From contig NZ_FNVT01000015.1 of assembly GCF_900108335.1 (NCBI RefSeq), positions 124,001 to 188,000 of the forward strand: DNA of 64,000 nucleotides, given 5' to 3'. Position numbers and translations under genes: made by a program. The notes under the pieces were generated by a model that saw only the letters and a program-made list of their open reading frames with translations, made no database searches and was not told the DNA's origin. Position 1 is the first letter of the stretch; each line of letters starts with the position of its first letter. Positions 8,531-16,423 of this stretch are shown piece after piece. The DNA is from Nonomuraea solani. Lineage in GTDB: Bacteria > Actinomycetota > Actinomycetes > Streptosporangiales > Streptosporangiaceae.

Positions 8531-8568
8531 TCGTATGTCATCGTACAAATTCATAAGTCGTATGACAA
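8531..8568 (-). promoter_or_regulatory. Promoter and repeated operator half-sites of the dehydratase operon
   Basis: On the minus strand a strong sigma-70-type promoter is visible: -35 TTGTCA (8568-8563), a 17-bp spacer and -10 TACGAT (8545-8540). TCGTATGTCA (8531-8540), TCGTACAA (8541-8548) and TCGTATGACA (8558-8567) overlap both hexamers. These TCGTAtg(a/t)CA elements are likely sites for the operon's own GntR/FCD protein, giving repression relieved by an aldarate-derived ligand. Confidence 0.6.
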
Positions 8569-8569
8569 G

Positions 8570-9103
8570 TCAGGCGTCGCTCGGCCCCGGGCTCCAGCCG
8601 GTCGCCTGGGCCCAGCCGTCGGCCCGCCGGATGATGTCCCACACGATGCCGGACTTCTCCTCGACGTACGCCTGCCGGTCGTGCGCGTGCTTCACCGCCA
8701 GCCGCCGTTTGACCTGCTCGTACTCGCGGGCGTCCGCCGGGTGGAGGCGAAGGTGGTCGCGGAAGAGCAGTGCGAACTGCTCCGAGAAGCTGCCGGTCCC
8801 GCGGACGTGGATGTGCGTGCGCCTGGCGCCGGGGCGCTCCCTGAAGTAGCGCTTGGTCAGCTCGGGGTTGCCGGACCGGTACACGAACCCGGCCTCGGTC
8901 AGGGCCGCGACGAAGCCCGGGTGATCGAGCGAGGGCACCGAGATCTGCACGTCGATGATCGGCTTGGCGGCGAGGCCGGGGATCGAAGTGGAGCCGATGT
9001 GGTCGATCCGGTCGGCCTCGTCGCCCAGCAGGGCCCGCAGCTCCGCGCCCAGCCGCGCGAACAGGCCCGGCCAGGCGTCGTCGTAGTCGGCGATCACGAT
9101 CAC
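8570..9103 (-). CDS. GrpB family protein (nucleotidyltransferase fold)
   Basis: A 177-aa GrpB/UPF0157 protein. It shows the family signature H-I-G-S-T-S-I-P-G-L-A-A-K-P-I-I-D-V-Q-I, where the Gly-Ser and the Asp form the nucleotidyltransferase-like active site, and the later F-L-x-F-R-D-H-L-R and Y-x-x-x-K family residues. It starts with GTG at 9103 preceded by GAAAGGA. The family's biochemical role is not firmly known; members are also found fused to dephospho-CoA kinase. It is downstream of the hydrolase on the same strand (61 bp gap) and probably unrelated to the aldarate genes. Confidence 0.85.
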   Translation of the reverse strand: MIVIADYDDAWPGLFARLGAELRALLGDEADRIDHIGSTSIPGLAAKPIIDVQISVPSLDHPGFVAALTEAGFVYRSGNPELTKRYFRERPGARRTHIHVRGTGSFSEQFALLFRDHLRLHPADAREYEQVKRRLAVKHAHDRQAYVEEKSGIVWDIIRRADGWAQATGWSPGPSDA

Positions 9104-9164
9104 GGGTGGCGTCCTTTCGCCGGGCGGGCCGAACGCCGTGCGCGCCCGGCCTGCCCCGGCCTCG

Positions 9165-10019
9165 CTACTGCGACAGGACCTCGCGCAGGGTGACGGCGAA
9201 GGCGTCCGGGTCGCCCGCCATGCCGAACCGGTCGTCGAGGAAACCGCCGTGGTGGCTGGGGAAGATCACGGGCTTGCTTCCGAGCCGCTCGGCGACCGCC
9301 TCGCCCGCGCGACGGGCCAGCGTGCCCTCCGACTCGACGCCGACGGCCACGACCACGCGCGTGGAGGCGGCGCGCAGGGCCTCGAAGTCGTGCCGGTGGT
9401 GCGTACAGGTCATGAGATTCTGCCCGAACAGCGCGTCGTCGCGGGAGCCGTCGTCGTCCGCCGGCATCCCGAACTGGGCCGGGTCCGGCGCGGGCCGGTC
9501 GGCGAAGTCGGCCGGAATGTCGCCCTGGTGGCTGGTGATCGCGATGAACTTGCCCATCGCGGCCCCGAACCCCTCGCGCTCGTACGTCTCGCGGATGTCC
9601 GCGACCGCGGCCAGCGCGTTCTCCCGGTCCGGCAGCTCCTGGACGGCGGGCGGCTCGTGGGCGACCAGCGTGCGCACCTGCTCGGGGTGCTTGGCCACCA
9701 GCGCCAGCCCGTTGACCGCGCCGCCACTGCTGGCGAAGATGTCGACCGGCCCGCCGCCGAGCGCGGCGATCAGCCGGTGCAGGTCGTCGGCGTGCAGGTC
9801 GGGCGTGGACTCGGCGAGGCCGTCGGTCCGCTCGCTGCGCCCGATGCCGCGCGGGTCGTAGGTCACGACCGTGCGGTCATGGAACCGCTCGGCCAGCGCC
9901 TCGAACCCGGTCGCGTCCATGGGCGACCCGATCATCAGCAGGGCCGGCGCGGTGCTCCGCTCCGCCTCCCGCACGTCGTAGTGCAATGTCGCGCCGGGCA
10001 CCTCGACGGTGTGGCTCAT
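9165..10019 (-). CDS. Alpha/beta-hydrolase
   Basis: A 284-aa alpha/beta-hydrolase fold protein. The N-terminal strands lead to the oxyanion segment ALLMIGSPMDATGFEALAERF. The nucleophile elbow is D-I-F-A-S-S-G-G-A-V-N-G, with Ser97 or Ser98 as nucleophile. The catalytic His is probably in F-P-S-H-H-G-G-F-L-D-D near the C-terminus. The Y-D-P-R-G-I-G-R-S motif is typical of small-molecule hydrolases of this group. There is no signal peptide, so it is cytoplasmic. ATG 10019 follows GAAGAGGAGCG. The substrate cannot be deduced. Confidence 0.88.
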   Translation of the reverse strand: MSHTVEVPGATLHYDVREAERSTAPALLMIGSPMDATGFEALAERFHDRTVVTYDPRGIGRSERTDGLAESTPDLHADDLHRLIAALGGGPVDIFASSGGAVNGLALVAKHPEQVRTLVAHEPPAVQELPDRENALAAVADIRETYEREGFGAAMGKFIAITSHQGDIPADFADRPAPDPAQFGMPADDDGSRDDALFGQNLMTCTHHRHDFEALRAASTRVVVAVGVESEGTLARRAGEAVAERLGSKPVIFPSHHGGFLDDRFGMAGDPDAFAVTLREVLSQ

Positions 10020-10099
10020 GCGCTCGCTCCTCTTCGAAGGGGACTACTGATGGGCAGACCGGCGGCGGGGGCGAAACTCATCGGCCGATTATGCCACCG

Positions 10100-10945
10100 T
10101 CACCCCTTCAGGCCCCCGCTGAGCAGGTCGAGCCGCCAGAAACGCTGGAGGAACAGCAGCAGGGCGATGAGCGGGACCACCGAGACGGCCGCGCCCACGA
10201 TGGCGATGCCGTACAGGGCGGGCTCGGAGGAGCCCTTGGCGAGCAGGGTGTAGAGGCCCACGGTGATCGGGAACTTGGACTCGTCCGACAACATGATGTA
10301 CGGCAGCAGGAAGTTGTTCCACGTCCCCACGAAGTGCAGCATGAAGATCGTCACCATTCCGGGCACCATCATGGGCAACCCGATGGCGCCGAAGATGCGA
10401 TATTCGCTCGCCCCGTCGATCCTGGCCGCCTCCAGTGTGGCGTCGGGGACCGAGGCGGTGGCGTACACGCGGGCCAGGTAGATGCCGAACGGCGAGATGA
10501 GGTTGGGCAGCAGGACCGACCAGTAGCTGCCCACCAGGCCGGTCTCCGACATGATCAGATACTGCGGGATCGCCAGCGTCATGCCGGGCACGAGCACCCC
10601 GGCCAGGATCGCGTAGAACAGCACGCTGCGGCCGCGGAAGTCGTACTTGGCCATGGCGTAGCCGGCCAGCGTCGAGATCAGGGTCGAGGCCAGCGAGCCG
10701 ACGACGGCGTAGAGCGCGCTGTTGCCCGCCCAGCGGACGAACCGGCCGTCGCCGTAGGCGAACAGGTCGCGCAGGTTGTCCAGCAGGCCCGTCCCCGGCG
10801 CGAAGGTGAACGTCGAGAACAGCTCCGCGCTCGACTTGGTCGCCGCCACGATCACCCAGGCGACCGGCACCAGGCAGTAGAGGGCGCCGACGAGCAGGAC
10901 GAGGGTGGGCAGGATCTTGGCCCGATGCTGCGGGAGAGCTCTCAT
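10100..10945 (-). CDS. Carbohydrate ABC transporter permease (MalG type)
   Basis: A 281-aa inner-membrane permease of the CUT1 sugar ABC family. It has six hydrophobic segments and the EAA loop E-A-A-R-I-D-G-A-S-E-Y-R-I-F-G-A-I-G-L-P, which contacts the ATPase. The C-terminus W-R-L-D-L-L-S-G-G-L-K-G is characteristic of MalG/UgpE/LacG proteins. ATG 10945 overlaps the stop of the preceding permease (ATGA). As usual in actinobacteria no ATPase gene is present; a shared MsiK-type ATPase elsewhere presumably energises it. Confidence 0.93.
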   Translation of the reverse strand: MRALPQHRAKILPTLVLLVGALYCLVPVAWVIVAATKSSAELFSTFTFAPGTGLLDNLRDLFAYGDGRFVRWAGNSALYAVVGSLASTLISTLAGYAMAKYDFRGRSVLFYAILAGVLVPGMTLAIPQYLIMSETGLVGSYWSVLLPNLISPFGIYLARVYATASVPDATLEAARIDGASEYRIFGAIGLPMMVPGMVTIFMLHFVGTWNNFLLPYIMLSDESKFPITVGLYTLLAKGSSEPALYGIAIVGAAVSVVPLIALLLFLQRFWRLDLLSGGLKG

Positions 10946-11856
10946 CGCATGCCTCCGAAGGCCCGCTTCTGGGTGACCTTCAGCAGCAGGACCGACAGGG
11001 CGAGCGTGCCGGCGGCCAGGATGACGGACGCGGCGGCGGCCAGGGGCAGGTCGTCGCGGATGAAGCCGTCGCGGTAGATCTGCATCAGGGGCACCCAGGT
11101 CTGGGAGATCTCCGTGGTCATCGGGCTGAGGGTGGTCGGCTCGCCGTACACCTGGAGGGTGCCGATCAGGGCGAACAGGCCCGTGAGGACGAGCGCGGGG
11201 GCCACCAGGGGGATCTTGACGCGCCAGGCGATCTGCCATTCGGAGGCGCCGTCGATGCGGGCGGCGTCGTACAGCTCCGCCGGGATGCCGCGCAACGACG
11301 TGAAGATGATGATCATGTTGAAGCCGACGCCGCCCCAGATGGCGATGTTCGCCAGCGAGGGATAGATGCCGGTGGAGCCCAGGAACGGGATCTCGCCGAG
11401 GCCCAGTTCGCGGGTGAGGTAGTTGAAGGGGCTGGTGGACGGCAGGTACATGAAGCCCCACAGGAGCGAGGCCGTCACCCCGGGGATCGCGTACGGGAGG
11501 AAGATCGCCGTACGGGAGAACCGGCGGGCGCGGGAGCCCGCGTGGTCGAGCAGCAGGGCGAACAGCAGCGCCAGGCCGAGCGTGAGGGGCACGCTGATCA
11601 GCCCGTAGAGCCCGAGCCGGCCGAAGCCGGCCAGGAACTCGGGGTCGGTCAGCGTCTTGACGTAGTTGTCGAGCCCGACGAAGACCTCCTGGCGCGTGCC
11701 GAAGATGCCGCCGCCGGTCAGCCGCAGCCCGCGGGCGCTGAGGTGGACGGCGTAGGCGATCGGCACCGCCAGGAACGCCACGAACAGCAGCACGGCGGGC
11801 GCGACGAACAGGTACGGCGCCCGCGACCTGCGGCGGGCGCCGACGGGAGCCGTCAT
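10942..11856 (-). CDS. Carbohydrate ABC transporter permease (MalF type)
   Basis: A 304-aa permease partner of the gene downstream. It has a short basic N-terminus, then APYLFVAPAVLLFVAFLAVP as the first membrane helix, five further helices, and the EAA motif Y-D-A-A-R-I-D-G-A-S-E-W-Q-I-A-W-R-V-K-I-P. ATG 11856 overlaps the solute-binding protein stop by four bases, and its own stop overlaps the MalG-type start, so the three genes are translationally coupled. Confidence 0.93.
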   Translation of the reverse strand: MTAPVGARRRSRAPYLFVAPAVLLFVAFLAVPIAYAVHLSARGLRLTGGGIFGTRQEVFVGLDNYVKTLTDPEFLAGFGRLGLYGLISVPLTLGLALLFALLLDHAGSRARRFSRTAIFLPYAIPGVTASLLWGFMYLPSTSPFNYLTRELGLGEIPFLGSTGIYPSLANIAIWGGVGFNMIIIFTSLRGIPAELYDAARIDGASEWQIAWRVKIPLVAPALVLTGLFALIGTLQVYGEPTTLSPMTTEISQTWVPLMQIYRDGFIRDDLPLAAAASVILAAGTLALSVLLLKVTQKRAFGGMR

Positions 11857-13166
11857 GGGCCGGCGACCTTGAAACCGGTGGCCTTCATGTCGTCGACCAC
11901 GACCTGCTGGGTCTTCTTCAGCGCGTCGGCCAGCGGCGTCTTGTCGCGGACGGCGGCGGCCATGGCGTCCTGGAAGGCGCTCTGGGCGGTGCTGACGTTC
12001 GGCCCCCAGCTGATGTGCGGGATCGTGCTCTGGGCGGCCTTGGTCGCGACGTCCCAGTAGTCCTTCTGACCGGCCACCAGCTTGGGCGGCTCGCTGGCGC
12101 CGGTGGCCTGCTGGCCGGCCTTCGACGCCGGGTACTCCCCCTCGGCGATCTGGATGTCGTAGGCCGTCTTGTCGGTGTTCATCCACTTGGCGAACGTGGC
12201 CGCGGCCTGGGCGTGCTTGGAGTTCTTGGTGACCGCGATGGCGCTGCCGCCCTGGAAGGCCACGCGTGAGTCGCCCTTGGTCCACTGCGGGAGCGGGGCG
12301 ATGGCCCAGTCGCCGGCCTGCTTCTCGGCGATCCCGTACAGCACGCCGGCTCCCCACAGGGCGCTCGGCCAGGTGAGGATCTTGCCCTTGTTGAGCTGGT
12401 TGTTCCACTCGGGGGTGAGCAGCGGCTGGGCCTTGACCAGGTCCTTGTCGATGAGCCCCTGCCAGTAGCCGGCCACCTCCAGCGAGGGCGCGTCGGCGAT
12501 GCCCACACTCCACGTCGTGTCCTGGACCTTCCACCAGGAGGCGCCGGCCTGCTGGGCCAGCCCGGCGAAGTTGCCGAACTCGGCCGGGGCGAACGTGGCC
12601 AGATACGCCTCGGGGTCCTTCTTCCGCACGTCCGCGGCCACCTCGGCGAAGTCGGCCCAGGTGGCGGGCGGCTCGATCTTCAGCTCCTCGAAGCGCTTCC
12701 TGTTGTAGACCAGCACCATCGGCCCGACGTCCTGCGGCACGCCGTAGACGGCGCCGTCGAAGCTGGTCAGCGACCACACTTCCGGGCTGAAGGCGTCCTT
12801 GATGTCGCCGGTGTGGGCGGAGATGTCGGCCAGCGCCCCGGCCACGATCATCGCGGGCAGCGTCTGGTACTCCAGGCACGTGGTGTCGGGGGCGTTGCCC
12901 GCCCGGCTCGCGGTGACCAGCTTGGTCGCCGTGTCGGTGCCGCCGCCGGCGTCGGTGTGCCGTACCTGGATGTCCGGGTGGGCCTTGTTGAACGCCTCGA
13001 CCTTGGCCTTCTGGCCCGCGCCCCAGCACCAGTGCTGCAGTGTGACCGGCCCGGTCCCGGCCGCCCGCGTGGCGGCGCTCCCGCTCGTGGTCTCGTTCGT
13101 GCCCGACGAGCAGGCGCCCACGAGAACGAGCGCGGCGAGCGCGCCGGAGACCCCTCTGATACCCAT
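11853..13166 (-). CDS. Sugar ABC transporter substrate-binding lipoprotein
   Basis: A 437-aa family 1 extracellular solute-binding protein. Translation is placed at ATG 13166 (GAAGGGGA upstream), which gives a compact lipoprotein signal with lipobox V-G-A-C. The GTG at 13193 is an alternative. Typical family blocks are VTLQHWCWG, F-N-K-A-H-P-D-I-Q-V, G-V-P-Q-D-V-G-P-M-V-L-V-Y-N, and A-F-Q-G-G-S-A-I-A-V-T. It delivers an unknown oligosaccharide or sugar to the two downstream permeases. It diverges from a ROK regulator, and two matched inverted repeats lie in the shared promoter region. Confidence 0.93.
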   Translation of the reverse strand: MGIRGVSGALAALVLVGACSSGTNETTSGSAATRAAGTGPVTLQHWCWGAGQKAKVEAFNKAHPDIQVRHTDAGGGTDTATKLVTASRAGNAPDTTCLEYQTLPAMIVAGALADISAHTGDIKDAFSPEVWSLTSFDGAVYGVPQDVGPMVLVYNRKRFEELKIEPPATWADFAEVAADVRKKDPEAYLATFAPAEFGNFAGLAQQAGASWWKVQDTTWSVGIADAPSLEVAGYWQGLIDKDLVKAQPLLTPEWNNQLNKGKILTWPSALWGAGVLYGIAEKQAGDWAIAPLPQWTKGDSRVAFQGGSAIAVTKNSKHAQAAATFAKWMNTDKTAYDIQIAEGEYPASKAGQQATGASEPPKLVAGQKDYWDVATKAAQSTIPHISWGPNVSTAQSAFQDAMAAAVRDKTPLADALKKTQQVVVDDMKATGFKVAGP

Positions 13167-13194
13167 CCGCGTCCCCTTCCGCTGCGCAAGCACA

Positions 13195-13217
13195 GTTGGC
13201 TTCGCAGGAAAGCCAAC
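13195..13217. promoter_or_regulatory. ROK-type operator, site 1
   Basis: A perfect inverted repeat GTTGGCTT, 7 bp, AAGCCAAC, 28 bp upstream of the binding-protein start. On the minus strand it lies just after a candidate promoter (GTGACA, 17 bp, CTAGGT). It has the same 23-bp layout as the second site at 13290-13312. Confidence 0.65.
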
Positions 13218-13289
13218 CTAGAGAACGAGTGAGGTCCATGTCACTACTTGTGTCGAGATTTCGTGAACTGTTATGAACATGGCTGTCAT

Positions 13290-13312
13290 GTTAGCTTTAC
13301 CGCAAAGCCAAC
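13290..13312. promoter_or_regulatory. ROK-type operator, site 2
   Basis: Inverted repeat GTTAGCTTT, 5 bp, AAAGCCAAC with one mismatch between the arms. It lies immediately upstream of the ROK gene's ribosome site (GGGAGG at 13315-13320). Its centre is 95 bp (about nine helical turns) from site 1, which would permit looping between two bound dimers. Confidence 0.65.
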
Positions 13313-13327
13313 AACGGGAGGCTGGCG

Positions 13328-14503
13328 TTGAGGACGGTTGGGGCCCGAAGATGGGTCGGCATGTGGGACGCCCTGCCCGACGCCGCTCGCTCCATCGTCA
13401 AGGAGCTGATCATCCACGGCCCGCAGTCGAGGACCGCGCTGGCCAAGACCCTGGACCTGTCGACCGGCAGCCTGACGCGGCTGACCAAGCCGCTGATCGA
13501 CGCCGGTCTGCTCGTCGAGGGTGACGTGGTGCACGACCCGGTCAACGGCCGCCCGACCCGTCCCCTGGACGTGGCCGCCGGCGAGCACCGCTTCCTCGGT
13601 CTCAAGCTGACCGCTGACCGGGTCCACGCCGTCGTCACCGACCTGCGCGCCGAGATCATCGCGGCCCGCGACGAGCCGATCGGCGACCAGAGCCCCGACG
13701 CCGTGTGCCGGCAGGCCAGGCGACTGCTCGACGAGTTGTCCGGCGGGGCGGGCGCGCTCGTCGGCGCGGGCGTCACGCTTGGCGGCAACGCCCGCGCCTC
13801 GGCGCAGGTCGGCGGCGAGCGGCTGGTGGACGCGCCGTTCCTGGGCTGGCGGCAGGTGGAGCTCAGGCCGCTGATGGAGCGGGCGCTGGGCGTGCCGTGC
13901 GTGGTGCAGAACGACGTGGCGGCGCTGGCCCACCAGCACCACTGGTTCGGGCCGGGGCGCGGGCTGCGCGACTTCGCGCTGGTCACGATCGGCGCGGGTA
14001 TCGGGTACGCGCTCATCATGCACGACCACCTGGCGGTCGCGACCGAGGCGGACCTGGGCATGTTCGCCCATCTGGTGCTCCACCCCGGCGGCCCGATGTG
14101 CCCGGAGGGCCACCGCGGGTGCGCCGCCTCCTACCTGTCGAGCTGGGCCGTCGAGACGTGCGCGGGGCAGGGGCTGCGGCGGCCGGTGACGTACGACGAG
14201 GTCATGCGGCTGGCCGCGGCGGGCGACAGGGTGTGCCTCGGCGTCGTCCGCGAGGCCGCGCACGCCCTCGGCCGGCTCATCGCGCTCGTCGCGACCGTCT
14301 CTACGGCCAAGACGGTGGTCCTGGCGGGCGAGGGCGTGGAGCTGGCCCGCATCGCCAAGGACGAGCTCGCGCTGGCCCTCACCGCGAACCGGCGCGACCT
14401 GCCGGACTCGGTCGACGTGGTGATCGAGTCGGACGACTTCCGCGAGTGGGCCCGTGGCGGCGCCGTGGTCGCCATCCAGAGTTTCGTCACCGGCAGCGAC
14501 TGA
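13328..14503 (+). CDS. ROK-family transcriptional regulator
   Basis: A 391-aa repressor-type ROK protein. It has an N-terminal winged helix (SRTALAKTLDLSTGSLTRLT) and an actin-like sugar-kinase fold with G-A-G-V-T-L-G-G-N, Q-N-D-V-A-A-L-A, T-I-G-A-G-I-G-Y-A, and a zinc-binding segment G-P-M-C-P-E-G-H-R-G-C-A-A. The second and third zinc cysteines are spaced as C-x-E-G-H-x-G-C, as in repressor ROKs. The TTG at 13328 is taken as start because GGGAGG is ideally placed seven bases ahead. It diverges from the sugar ABC transporter and very probably binds the two inverted repeats between them, releasing on binding the imported sugar. Confidence 0.92.
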   Translation: MRTVGARRWVGMWDALPDAARSIVKELIIHGPQSRTALAKTLDLSTGSLTRLTKPLIDAGLLVEGDVVHDPVNGRPTRPLDVAAGEHRFLGLKLTADRVHAVVTDLRAEIIAARDEPIGDQSPDAVCRQARRLLDELSGGAGALVGAGVTLGGNARASAQVGGERLVDAPFLGWRQVELRPLMERALGVPCVVQNDVAALAHQHHWFGPGRGLRDFALVTIGAGIGYALIMHDHLAVATEADLGMFAHLVLHPGGPMCPEGHRGCAASYLSSWAVETCAGQGLRRPVTYDEVMRLAAAGDRVCLGVVREAAHALGRLIALVATVSTAKTVVLAGEGVELARIAKDELALALTANRRDLPDSVDVVIESDDFREWARGGAVVAIQSFVTGSD

Positions 14504-14520
14504 AAGGCCCGCGTTCTTGC

Positions 14521-14549
14521 GCCGGTCTCGGACCCGGGCCGAGACCGGC
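14521..14549 (+). terminator. Terminator-like hairpin after the ROK gene
   Basis: GCCGGTCTCGG, a 7-base loop, and CCGAGACCGGC form a perfect 11-bp stem starting 18 bases after the ROK stop, followed by AAAAG and no T-run. In high-GC actinobacteria such stems commonly end transcripts. Confidence 0.65.
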
Positions 14550-14751
14550 AAAAGCATTTACGTTAGAAGTCCCTGTTTCTGCGCATGACGATCACCCCCT
14601 CGCTGGCGGTGGCTGCCTTGACGCACGCGATCTTAGGCAGGCCGGTACGGCGTTCCGCTGAATTTCAGAATTCGTCGAAACGTGCCGCCATGAGCGTGCG
14701 ACAGGTGAAGATCGAAAAAGGCCGGTGACCGAAAAGCCGCCGCCGTCCGTA

Positions 14752-14782
14752 TCTCCTGGAGAGCAAGTGAGCCACCAGGAGA
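14752..14782 (+). promoter_or_regulatory. Inverted repeat covering the VanW-protein ribosome-binding site
   Basis: TCTCCTGG (14752-14759) pairs perfectly with CCAGGAGA (14775-14782) across a 15-base loop. The second arm contains the AGGAGA ribosome site for the gene starting at 14787, so the RNA could hide it. The rest of 14550-14750 holds no gene or clear element. Confidence 0.4.
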
Positions 14783-14786
14783 CAGC

Positions 14787-16421
14787 ATGCGCTACGCATC
14801 CAGAGGCGCCGCCGTCGCGGTGACGGCAGGGCTGCTGGCCTACGCCGTGCCCGCGATCGCGCTGGCCGGCGCGGTGCCGCGGGACACCTGGGTCGCCGGT
14901 GTGAACGTCGGCGGCCTGTCCGAGGAGCAGGCACGTACCCGGTTGGAGAGCGCGCTCGGCCGGCCCCTGACGCTGTCGGCGGGCGGGCGGACGCTGCGGC
15001 GGGCCCCGGCGCGGCTCGGGATGACCGTGGACGTCCCGGCCACCGTCGGCGCGGCGTTCGAAGGCGCGAGCACCCCGGCCGGGGTGCTGCGCTCGCTGTT
15101 CGGCGGCGGCCGGCGGGTGGTGAGCCCCCGGGTCACGCTGGACGAGACGCGCCTCGCCGCCGAACTGGCCGCCATCGACGTCGCCCCGCGCGAAGGCGGC
15201 GTGCGCTACACGGGCACCCGGCCGCGCGCGGTCCTGCCCAAGCCGGGCCGCGCCCTCGACCGCGCCGGCGCGGCGGCCGCCGTCCGCCAGGCCGTGCTGG
15301 CCGGCCGTACCTCGGTGACCCTCACCACCCGGCCGCGACCGGCCGGGACGCCGGCGGCGGAGATCCGCCGCGTCACCGGCACGCTCGCCCGCGCCGCCGT
15401 CGCCGCCCCGCTCACGCTGACGAACGGCGGCAGGAAGACCACGTTGTCCGGCTCCGACGTGGCCGCCGGGCTGCGCTGGGTCGCCGACGGCCGGGGCGGG
15501 CTGCGCCCGTCCTTCGACGCCCGCGACCTTCCTTCCGACCTGGGCAAACGGCTCGTCGCCGCGGGCGGGCGCCCCAAGGACGCCACCTTCCGGATCGTCC
15601 GCGGCCGCCCCCGGGTCGTCGCCGCCCGTCCGGGCCGCGGCGTCGACGCCAAGGCCCTCGGCCCGGCCATCGCGACCGCGCTGGCGACCGGCCGCCGCAG
15701 CGTCGAGGTCCCGACGGCCGACGCCGCGCCCCGCGTGACGACCGAGCTGGCCGGCCGGCTCGGCGTCAAGGAGAAGGTGAGCACGTTCACCACCCGTCAC
15801 CCGTGCTGCGCGCCCCGGGTGACCAACATCCACCGCATCGCGGACCTCATCGACGGGTACGTGGTCAAACCCGGTGAGACGTTCTCCCTCAATGACGTCG
15901 TGGGCAGGCGGGACCGGGCGCGCGGCTTCGTCGAGGCGCCGATGATCCTCAACAACCGGTTCGTGAACGACGTCGGCGGCGGCGTGTCGCAGTTCGCCAC
16001 GACGATGTTCAACGCGGTGTTCTTCGGCGGCTTCGAGGACGTGCAGCACCGGGCGCACCAGTACTACATCTCCCGCTACCCGGCCGGCCGGGAGTCCACG
16101 GTCTCCTTCCCGCAGCCGGACTTCCGCTGGCGCAACAACTCCCCCTACGGCGTGCTGATCAAGACCTCGTACACCGGCACCTCGATCACGGTCCAGTTCT
16201 GGAGCACCAGGCGCTACACCGTCGAGTCGCGCAGCTCGGCCCGCTACGCCGTGACGTCCTTCCCGACACTGCGCGAATCCGGGAAGGAGTGCATCCCGAT
16301 GGACGGGGTGGAGGGCTTCGCCATCGACGTGTGGCGCATCTTCAAGAAGGACGGCAAGGAGATCCGCCGCCAGCGGTTCCACACCGTGTACGCCCCGGAG
16401 CCGCGCCTGCGGTGCACGTGA
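14787..16421 (+). CDS. VanW-family protein with repeated peptidoglycan-binding-like domains
   Basis: A 544-aa secreted or membrane-anchored protein. Residues 8-28 are a hydrophobic signal or anchor. Two repeats of the YoaR/PG_binding_4 type follow (V-N-V-G-G-L-S-E-E-Q-A-R-x-R-L; later V-P-A-T-V-G-A-A-F and R-P-R-A-V-L-P-K-P-G-R-A-L-D). The C-terminal VanW domain begins about residue 325 with FTTRHPCCAPRVTNIHRIAD and has K-P-G-E-T-F-S-L-N-D-V-V-G-R-R, G-G-G-V-S-Q-F-A-T-T-M-F-N-A, and R-W-R-N-N-S-P-Y-G-V. VanW proteins are linked to cell-wall biology but lack a proven activity. AGGAGA precedes the ATG. Confidence 0.9.
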   Translation: MRYASRGAAVAVTAGLLAYAVPAIALAGAVPRDTWVAGVNVGGLSEEQARTRLESALGRPLTLSAGGRTLRRAPARLGMTVDVPATVGAAFEGASTPAGVLRSLFGGGRRVVSPRVTLDETRLAAELAAIDVAPREGGVRYTGTRPRAVLPKPGRALDRAGAAAAVRQAVLAGRTSVTLTTRPRPAGTPAAEIRRVTGTLARAAVAAPLTLTNGGRKTTLSGSDVAAGLRWVADGRGGLRPSFDARDLPSDLGKRLVAAGGRPKDATFRIVRGRPRVVAARPGRGVDAKALGPAIATALATGRRSVEVPTADAAPRVTTELAGRLGVKEKVSTFTTRHPCCAPRVTNIHRIADLIDGYVVKPGETFSLNDVVGRRDRARGFVEAPMILNNRFVNDVGGGVSQFATTMFNAVFFGGFEDVQHRAHQYYISRYPAGRESTVSFPQPDFRWRNNSPYGVLIKTSYTGTSITVQFWSTRRYTVESRSSARYAVTSFPTLRESGKECIPMDGVEGFAIDVWRIFKKDGKEIRRQRFHTVYAPEPRLRCT

Positions 16422-16423
16422 CG

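Noticed and set aside
5750..9193. A 1,147-codon plus-strand open frame across the dehydratase genes
   Set aside because: It runs antisense to three well-recognised genes; its translation is Arg/Val/Asp-rich without domains, as expected from the reverse complement of high-GC coding DNA.
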